Shown here: positions 1 to 5,983 of the stretch, one piece after another | How positions within the stretch are numbered: position 1 is the stretch's first letter | Layout: the number at the start of each line of letters is the position of its first letter | Origin: CAZAJS01 sp964485635 | GTDB lineage: Bacteria > Pseudomonadota > Gammaproteobacteria > Francisellales > Francisellaceae | Length of the DNA: 9,209 nucleotides | Reading direction: 5' to 3' | Assembly: GCA_964485635.1 (NCBI GenBank) | Contig: CAZAJS010000047.1 | Span: 1-9,209 of the forward strand | Notes under the pieces: model-generated | What the model was told of the DNA's origin: nothing | Seen by the model: the letters and a program-made list of their open reading frames with translations, nothing else | Databases searched by the model: none | Translations under genes and position numbers: made by a program

Positions 1-238
1 ATAAGGTGAGTGTCTTTTGAGCGGTGTTGCCAAACAGATCTTTTTGCCAATGGGTTTTTCCCGTGATGCCATCGGCGGTGTTAAGCTCCATCGCAATGGC
101 TTGTCCTTGGCCATCATAGTCCATTTTTGTATGCATCAGTAAATTATAGTCCGCTGCATGAATCTCATCACTCAGCAACAACAGTAGCATCAAATGGCTT
201 GTCAGCGTTTTCTTTTTAAACGCAATCAACTTAATCAT
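1..238 (-). CDS. Exported Rhs/YD-repeat protein, N-terminal part of a second gene-B-like C-terminal half (partial)
   Basis: Only the first 79 codons are visible; the gene continues beyond position 1. The ATG at 238 lies 8 bases after an AAGGAG ribosome binding site. The N-terminus looks like a Sec signal peptide: KKK at residues 8-10, a leucine-rich core at 16-22 (LMLLLLL), and a probable cleavage after A28 or A29. The mature part starts with a YD-type unit (YDGQGQ) and aligns without gaps to the start of the gene at 3224-5881. About 25 of 45 residues match, including shared WxKDLFGNT. From that homology I infer that the missing part carries YD repeats, an Rhs core and a variable C-terminal domain. 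The start is 66 bases after the stop of the 951-residue Rhs gene, so the two are probably co-transcribed. DNA identity to the paralogue is clearly lower than protein similarity, so the duplication is not recent. Confidence 0.85.
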   Translation of the reverse strand, partial: MIKLIAFKKKTLTSHLMLLLLLSDEIHAADYNLLMHTKMDYDGQGQAIAMELNTADGITGKTHWQKDLFGNTAQKTLTL

Positions 239-295
239 GCATCGGGCTCCTTAAAGTCGTTGGTTGTCTCATCTTGTCGTCTCCCTTGAGGTCTA

Positions 296-338
296 AATCA
301 CCAGTTAGTGCGGCAAAGTTAAAATTTGACTGGTGATT
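296..338 (-). repeat. 10-base inverted repeat around the stop codon of the 951-residue Rhs gene
   Basis: AATCACCAGT at 296-305 is the exact reverse complement of ACTGGTGATT at 329-338, with a 23-base loop. The arms bracket the last codons and the stop (305-307) of the upstream gene. On the transcribed strand no T-run follows, so it does not look like an intrinsic terminator. It could instead fold in the mRNA and affect stability, or the coupling between the two Rhs halves. It may also be chance. Confidence 0.4.
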
Positions 339-3160
339 AATTGACCTTGTCCATCATATTGTTTCAGCGCAATCGCAGAGGTGGTCTCACCCTCTTGAGC
401 GTGTTGCCCCATTGAGGGACTTGTACTATGACTCATGCTTTTAATGACCTTTTTTTGATCATTCAAATAAGACGTTTCGACTTTATTCCCATTGTGATAA
501 ACCGTTTGTTTCAGCAAAACAGGATCCTGATCCATAATGGTGACATTACCATCAGCACTTTGCTGCCCAGCCACTTGCCCTTGTGGGTCATACCAATAGC
601 GGATTTGATTGCCAAGTGCATCGGTTTTACTTTTTAATTTACCTTGTAAACCAATCAGCCAAACCGGACTGTCTTTTGGCGCATCTTCCGGTTGAAGATC
701 AGTCTGATCATAATAGGTATATGTTTGTAAAATATTTTCTTTACCAGCAGGTAATAACTGACTATTATCTCCCATATTGTCGGCGGTTTTGATTTGACGA
801 CCTAAACTGTCAATATACTGGTATTGTTCATACCCAGTGGGTTGAATCTTGGTTATTTTGTTCAAAATCATGCCATTGTCGTTGATGCCATCTTGATAGC
901 GCCATTGTACCTTGCCCCCTAATGGACTGATCTCGGCAATTTTTCGGCCTAAGGCATCATAGTCATAACGTGTCCCATCATATAAGCTATCGGACCCAGC
1001 GATGACTTGACTCAATAATGTTGGATCTTGACAAATATTCCCCGTTGCCTTGCCACCGAATAATTGACTTAAGGCTTGCCCACTTTTTAACGTCCAGTCA
1101 GATAACTTGTTCCCATTCGTCGCATCATACTTGGTTTGACTAATAGGAATGCCCCGATCACTACAGTTGACAACCGTATAGATATGTGAGGTCGGATAAT
1201 AGTGGTAACCAACACTGGTTGTGGCTTGTTTTGGTCCAAGTTTGTCCACGTTAGCCCCATCGTTGACCCACGATAATGTGGTTGCAATTTTCCGACCGGC
1301 ATCATCATATTGATAATCTTGCTGTTTGACAAAATCCATGGGTTGATCAGTTAAAGCCCCTTGAATGGCCGCTTGGCAAATATTGCCATTGGCCTGTGAT
1401 GACTCCACCATCCCAAGGCGTTGGTTTTGAATGTTGCGATGATCTTTGGTTAAGGTATTTTGCGTGGCTTGCCATGTGTTGGCTTTACAATCATACACAT
1501 TTTTTTGCAATTGTAATCCATAATGGGCTTGTGTATCATTTGCTGTGGCCTCGGGTAAATCATACGTCATTGTTGTAACTTTGGTTAACCGGAATGTTTG
1601 ATCATTGGTTGAGGCTAATAAATTGAATAAGTCCGGATTAGATTGCTTATTCCCTAAGATTGCCATCAAGCTTGGAGCCGCAATTTTCTCATATTCATAA
1701 ATCGCTTTAGGCAAACCATAGCCATTAAATTGTGTTTTGACTTGTGATACCCGTGCCGCTAGGCGACCATCCGGATCCATACGATAATTGGTTTGTTGTG
1801 TAATACTCGGAGTTTGATAATTCGCCGGTAGATTTTGATAACTAATCGGCTGAGTTTGACCGGGTTGACAGCTCAAGGCTAATGGATTGGCACACCCATA
1901 GGCTAAGGCATTATCAGATACTGGGTATCCGGCACTATCATAGCTTTGTTTGTCAATCGCTTGGTGCAAATGGTTGTACGTTGTGATGGTTTTTTGGCCG
2001 GTAGTGTCGGTGGTCTCAACCTGATAGGTATAACTCACATCATCACTTTGCAATAAAGCATCTGCCTCAGGATCCGTTGTACTTCCATCCGGATAATCCG
2101 GATAGCCCGTGAAATTATGCCCATCGTCTCCCCCATATTGATAGTTAGTGACTAAAGGGGCGCCGACCCCGATACCAAACGGATAAATGATCACACGTGA
2201 AACGGCGGGAATCTGTGTATGACTGCTAGCACCGGTTTTGACATTGATCGTCTGGTCAAAGGCAATGTGTTCATATTTGCCGGTGGGGTACGTCACTTGA
2301 AGATCGGCTAAATAATCCCCATCAAATACATAGTTTAAGGCAATTTTTTGACCTATTTTGTCAACAATCGCCTTAATAATACCGCCTTGTTGCTGCAAAC
2401 GCGTGGTATTGCCATCCGGATATGTCATCACAATTTGATCTTGATCATAGTGAAAATCAACGGCTTGTTGAAATTGCCCATCTTCAGATATTGTTTGAAT
2501 CTTGACTAACCGTGTCTGATCAACCGATGAATCGTTATCTTGGTAGGTGTAGATCAGCTGATTGCCTTGTTTGTCTTCCAATCGTTGTAACAATCCCCCC
2601 GGAGTGAACCATTCTTTCGCCCCATCAAGGTGCGTCAATAAGTAACCGTCAAATACGCCGTCTTTGACCCGTCGTGTTAATTGCATATCTTTTAGCCGGT
2701 AATAGCGCAGACCACTGGCTTGACCATCATTGAGGATATATTGTTGGCCACTGGCTAAATGTAAGACAATATGCCCTTGTTGATTGACATCTAAATAATC
2801 GATTTGATAAGCCCAACCAAATGGCAAGCCTAACATGGAATCACCCCCCTTTTGTCCGGAAAAGCTTAATCCGATGTTGATCGTGGTTTGTTGGCTCATG
2901 CCGGGGACTTTGTCTAAGGTGTAGTTCAAGCTGACACTGCCAGTGCGTTCATTGACTGATAATTCAAACGGTAATTGATAGTTTGAGGCTTGTGAATTTT
3001 CTTGACTTGTCTCAGCTTTCAGCTTGGCTTGTACCTCGGGGGGTAAGGCTTGATAATTTTGTTCAATGGCTTGTGCTTTTTGCTCTAAATTGACCGGTTG
3101 TCCAAACGCACTGCCGGATAAAACGACAAAAATAATGGTTGATAATGTTGTTTTGTTCAT
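305..3160 (-). CDS. Exported Rhs N-terminal-type (TcB-half-like) YD-repeat protein without core or toxin domain
   Basis: A 951-residue protein. The ATG at 3160 follows an AAGGAG site 6 bases upstream. Residues 1-20 form a Sec signal peptide with probable cleavage SAFG/QPVN. Residues about 60-210 match the N-terminal region typical of Rhs proteins: strand-rich, with GLPFGWAYQIDYL at 111-123 and TPGGLLQRLEDKQGN from about 186. YD-type units are clear toward the end (YDYDALGRKIA near 731, YIDSLGRQIK near 785, YWYDPQGQ near 860). The protein ends in an unfinished YD unit (YDGQGQ). It lacks the Rhs-associated core and any variable C-terminal domain, which are instead present in the gene at 3224-5881 and expected in the gene starting at 238. 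Six cysteines (about 423, 431, 558, 595, 666, 710) fit an oxidising compartment. In Tc toxins, TcB forms half of a hollow YD-repeat shell that TcC completes. I infer a similar half-shell role here, but TcB's FG-GAP propeller is not evident and TcB normally lacks a Sec signal. Product class is confident; function is not. Confidence 0.9.
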   Translation of the reverse strand: MNKTTLSTIIFVVLSGSAFGQPVNLEQKAQAIEQNYQALPPEVQAKLKAETSQENSQASNYQLPFELSVNERTGSVSLNYTLDKVPGMSQQTTINIGLSFSGQKGGDSMLGLPFGWAYQIDYLDVNQQGHIVLHLASGQQYILNDGQASGLRYYRLKDMQLTRRVKDGVFDGYLLTHLDGAKEWFTPGGLLQRLEDKQGNQLIYTYQDNDSSVDQTRLVKIQTISEDGQFQQAVDFHYDQDQIVMTYPDGNTTRLQQQGGIIKAIVDKIGQKIALNYVFDGDYLADLQVTYPTGKYEHIAFDQTINVKTGASSHTQIPAVSRVIIYPFGIGVGAPLVTNYQYGGDDGHNFTGYPDYPDGSTTDPEADALLQSDDVSYTYQVETTDTTGQKTITTYNHLHQAIDKQSYDSAGYPVSDNALAYGCANPLALSCQPGQTQPISYQNLPANYQTPSITQQTNYRMDPDGRLAARVSQVKTQFNGYGLPKAIYEYEKIAAPSLMAILGNKQSNPDLFNLLASTNDQTFRLTKVTTMTYDLPEATANDTQAHYGLQLQKNVYDCKANTWQATQNTLTKDHRNIQNQRLGMVESSQANGNICQAAIQGALTDQPMDFVKQQDYQYDDAGRKIATTLSWVNDGANVDKLGPKQATTSVGYHYYPTSHIYTVVNCSDRGIPISQTKYDATNGNKLSDWTLKSGQALSQLFGGKATGNICQDPTLLSQVIAGSDSLYDGTRYDYDALGRKIAEISPLGGKVQWRYQDGINDNGMILNKITKIQPTGYEQYQYIDSLGRQIKTADNMGDNSQLLPAGKENILQTYTYYDQTDLQPEDAPKDSPVWLIGLQGKLKSKTDALGNQIRYWYDPQGQVAGQQSADGNVTIMDQDPVLLKQTVYHNGNKVETSYLNDQKKVIKSMSHSTSPSMGQHAQEGETTSAIALKQYDGQGQLITSQILTLPH
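935..1387 (-). repeat. Duplicated cysteine/YD module inside the 951-residue Rhs protein
   Basis: Two stretches share the pattern GNICQ, then 19 or 20 residues, then YxYDxxGRKIA: 1283-1387 (35 codons, starting at residue 592) and 935-1042 (36 codons, starting at residue 707). The GNICQ codons are 13/15 identical in DNA. Each copy is preceded by another cysteine (residues 558 and 666), so each module may hold one disulfide. The period is about 115 residues. Confidence 0.6.
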
Positions 3161-3223
3161 GACCTTCTCCTTTCATTGGTGCCCTAGCATTGCCTGTCAA
3201 TGTGACACAGCGAACTGTCAGCT

Positions 3224-5881
3224 TTATCTGCGAAATTGTTTGATATCATCTAAAAATCGTTGCGTGAACCGATCTAATTTAGGGATCAAATCTTTAAAGT
3301 CTGTCTTTTCAGTACCGACATCAATCACATCATAGGGGTCTTGTACCATATCCCAGTTCATCCCCCCTTCTTGAATGATGTTGGCCTGATATTCATACTG
3401 AGGTTCGATATTTTTAAAGACCCCTAAATCAGGGACATATAACTCCTTGCCAGAATCCAGATAGCCAGTATTCGAATCGTAGTATTCTAAATTACTGTTG
3501 GCATACTCTGGCTTAATGGCTTCTTTTTCAACTTGATTGGCCATAATGTCATCCTCTTGGGCGACTTCAGCAATACTACTCCCTTCATGAGCTTCAAGGC
3601 TTACTGCGTCTTGAGCCACCTGTGCTTCAGCTTCACTGGCCTGCCCAAGCTTCGCCCCATTATTTAATAAATCTTCTGAGCTTAAATCTGCTAATCCGGC
3701 TTGTGCGGCTCGACCGATCTCAACGCCAACCTGACCAGCTTTATAGCCGGCGTATCCTGCCGGCAGTAATGAAGCCCCTTCTCCAATAGCAAAATCGATG
3801 CCAAATTCTTTCCAGCTCGCCCCACGCATTAAATCAATCGTGCCGGTTATCACCAAATTCACCAGTGATTCAACGGCAAACGTGGCTAATGCCGCCATGA
3901 GCACAAAATGCCCACTCGGATCGGTATTCATAATTGGATTCCCATCTCCATAGGCATACCGATTGAGTAAGTCTTTGCTATCGCGTTGCGGAAAACTATG
4001 CAACCAGGGGGCATAATAACGAGCTCGTAAGTATTGCATACCGCTTTCAGCATCAGTGTACTCAGCCGAATACTGGAAGGGATTGGCTTGAATGCTGTAA
4101 TCGGCAGTCTGATCTTGGTGAGGTTGCAATACATTTGATGCGTTCAACTGCAACAGTTGATCCAGCTTTAACGGTGATCCATACGGCTGGTAATGATAGG
4201 CCTTGGTCACCTGATTATTGCTATCAATTTGGGCAATGATATCTTTCGTGCTTTTGACCAAATAGCTTGGGGTAGCATCATAGAAACGCACAACATGCTC
4301 ATTACCATTCATTAAGTAATGAGTTTGATGCGCCCCTTGGGTTTCATTAATGATATTAGCGTTAGTCGCATTATCATAATCATAATGAATCGGCGTTTGA
4401 CTCTGCCCATCAACGTTGATTTGCTTGCTGTCCCGTAGCCCTTGGACATTATAAGTATAGATTGCATGAATGGCATGATTCGGATCTTGATCATTGTCAT
4501 AACGGGTTAATTGCCCAAGTATGTTGTAGTCAAAGTGATTGCCTTGACCATCATTGGTTAAATTGCCGTTTTTTGTCCAATTGTCCGATAATGCAATGTC
4601 TTTAATCACATTGCCGCCTTGGCGGATGGTGATATGGGTCAATTGGTTCAGGAGGTTATACCGGTAATCACGCTGAATGGTCGCTTGGTTTGGCCCGGGA
4701 ATAACGGTCTGACGAATCAGGTTATCACGTTCATCAAAGGCTGTCTGCGTGTCTTGGTAAATATGAGCCTCATCGTCCGGACGAGTGATCCAACTGTGGG
4801 TCAGTTGATTCAATGAATTATATTGATAATGCTGATCATAGTTGGCACTAAAACTGGTATCGGTTTCAGATCGGATTGACTGGCTGACTAAATTGCCAAG
4901 CTGATCATAATGATAGTGGATGTGGCGCAGTTGTTGGTTTTTTGTCCCATCCATCATGGTTAAAGTGGCCAGATGGTTCAACCCATCATAGGTCATGGTT
5001 TTGATTAAGCCATTGGGATAATCAATTTGACGGACTTGGCCTAAATGAGGATCTGCTGGGGTCTGAATATAATGATAGGTGATTTGATCATTCGTGCAGT
5101 GGCCCTTGTCGGCTAAACAAATATGTTTGATCCGATTTAAAGCATCATAGGTATATAAGGTAGTGTAGCCTAGGCCATCGGTTTGACTGATTAACCGGTG
5201 ATAGCGGTCATAACGATAGTCGATTTGGTAGACTTGATTCCCGTTATGTTGCTTGGTTTGTTCCAGTTTTCCATCCGGATAATAGGTGTATTCTGCCACT
5301 GAGGTCTGCTCATGGGGAGCGATCCAGTGTTGCTGGACTTTTATTAACTGGCCGGTTTGACTATCATAGGTCGAATCACGGATATAGTGTTGCCCTCCGT
5401 CTTGACTTTGACCTGCTTCATGCGTGATTTGACCCATGACATTATATTGGTAAGTAAATGTGTTGCCGGCAAAGTCTGTGATTTTGTTTAATTGGCCATT
5501 GGCATTATAATCATAAGTTTGCACTTGGCCTTGTTGATTGATCTTTTTTATTAATTGGTTATCCGCATTATAGACAGACTGCTCTCCATGATAGACTTGG
5601 CCACTGGATAATAAGCCATTAGGCTGATTGCCCTTACTGACTAGTGTCAGGCTTTTTTCAACTGTATTGCCAAATAAATCTTTGTGCCAGTCAGTTGCGC
5701 CAACAATGCCATCGGATGCGTTTATTTTCATACCAATGATTTGGCCTTGGCTATCATAATGATGATGGGCTTGCTGATAAACGCTCGGAAGGTCGGCTAT
5801 TGCGACCTCTTGGCCGCCCATTAAACACAGAATCAAGCTGGTAATGGCTTTCTTTTTTAACGTAATACGATAACGATACAT
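3224..5881 (-). CDS. Exported Rhs/YD-repeat protein with Rhs-associated core and variable C-terminal domain (TcC-half-like)
   Basis: An 885-residue protein. I choose ATG at 5881: AAGGAG sits 9 bases upstream and the result aligns with the paralogue starting at 238. A TTG at 5899 would add six residues but overlaps that site. A Sec signal peptide (KKK at 9-11, hydrophobic 12-23) probably ends at AIA/D after residue 29. YD repeats fill about 30-600, for example YDYNANGQL, YTYDALNRI and YRYNLLNQLTHI. The Rhs-associated core follows: YHYQPYGSPL, NPFQYSAEY (about 599), YLRARYY (about 620), FPQRD (about 631), RYAYGDGNPI and DPSGH (654-658). The aspartates expected for Rhs self-cleavage are present (in FPQRD and DPSGH), but the usual leucine after DPSG is histidine. 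The last 227 residues have a hydrophobic stretch, a glycine/alanine-rich linker (GEGASLLPAGYAGYKAGQ) and an acidic domain ending KQFRR that I do not recognise. Length and core position resemble TcC of Tc toxins, which however lacks a Sec signal. Mature cysteines are C255 and C262 only. No immunity-like gene follows; the next gene is another Rhs half 63 bases on. Confidence 0.92.
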   Translation of the reverse strand: MYRYRITLKKKAITSLILCLMGGQEVAIADLPSVYQQAHHHYDSQGQIIGMKINASDGIVGATDWHKDLFGNTVEKSLTLVSKGNQPNGLLSSGQVYHGEQSVYNADNQLIKKINQQGQVQTYDYNANGQLNKITDFAGNTFTYQYNVMGQITHEAGQSQDGGQHYIRDSTYDSQTGQLIKVQQHWIAPHEQTSVAEYTYYPDGKLEQTKQHNGNQVYQIDYRYDRYHRLISQTDGLGYTTLYTYDALNRIKHICLADKGHCTNDQITYHYIQTPADPHLGQVRQIDYPNGLIKTMTYDGLNHLATLTMMDGTKNQQLRHIHYHYDQLGNLVSQSIRSETDTSFSANYDQHYQYNSLNQLTHSWITRPDDEAHIYQDTQTAFDERDNLIRQTVIPGPNQATIQRDYRYNLLNQLTHITIRQGGNVIKDIALSDNWTKNGNLTNDGQGNHFDYNILGQLTRYDNDQDPNHAIHAIYTYNVQGLRDSKQINVDGQSQTPIHYDYDNATNANIINETQGAHQTHYLMNGNEHVVRFYDATPSYLVKSTKDIIAQIDSNNQVTKAYHYQPYGSPLKLDQLLQLNASNVLQPHQDQTADYSIQANPFQYSAEYTDAESGMQYLRARYYAPWLHSFPQRDSKDLLNRYAYGDGNPIMNTDPSGHFVLMAALATFAVESLVNLVITGTIDLMRGASWKEFGIDFAIGEGASLLPAGYAGYKAGQVGVEIGRAAQAGLADLSSEDLLNNGAKLGQASEAEAQVAQDAVSLEAHEGSSIAEVAQEDDIMANQVEKEAIKPEYANSNLEYYDSNTGYLDSGKELYVPDLGVFKNIEPQYEYQANIIQEGGMNWDMVQDPYDVIDVGTEKTDFKDLIPKLDRFTQRFLDDIKQFRR

Positions 5882-5890
5882 GAATTTCAA

Positions 5891-5896
5891 CTCCTT
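5891..5896 (-). promoter_or_regulatory. Ribosome binding site that fixes the start of the core-bearing Rhs gene
   Basis: AAGGAG on the minus strand, 9 bases before the ATG at 5881. It overlaps the alternative in-frame TTG at 5897-5899, which has no comparable site at a useful distance. This makes the ATG, and therefore an 885-residue product, the better call. The same AAGGAG motif precedes the genes starting at 3160 and 238. Confidence 0.75.
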
Positions 5897-5983
5897 CAAA
5901 TGGCCCCAATCTATAACAATCCTTTGATCAGACTCCTTGGCGATTGCCTATTTGCAATGGGTAACGTTTCCATCAACCAAGCC

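Noticed and set aside
2086..2108. Direct repeat ATCCGGATA in the 951-residue gene as a regulatory or recombination site
   Set aside because: It simply encodes a YPDYPD stretch within the coding sequence, and ATCCGG is frequent in this gene.
3161..3223. Perfect -35-like TTGACA at 3195-3200 (minus strand) before the 951-residue gene
   Set aside because: No acceptable -10 hexamer lies 16-18 bases downstream; the sequence there is AATGAA. Co-transcription from upstream is more likely.
5882..5899. TTG start at 5899 for the core-bearing Rhs gene
   Set aside because: The AAGGAG ribosome binding site lies inside the extra codons and points to the ATG at 5881, which also aligns with the paralogue's start.
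5943..5958. ATTGC/GCAAT hairpin in the 102-base gap as a terminator
   Set aside because: Only 5 pairs and no following T-run; too weak to call.
5911..5973. 20-codon open frame (METLPIANRQS...) between the 870-residue gene and the core-bearing Rhs gene
   Set aside because: It is the tail of a longer frame overlapping the upstream gene out of frame, with only a weak AAGG before it and no sign of selection.
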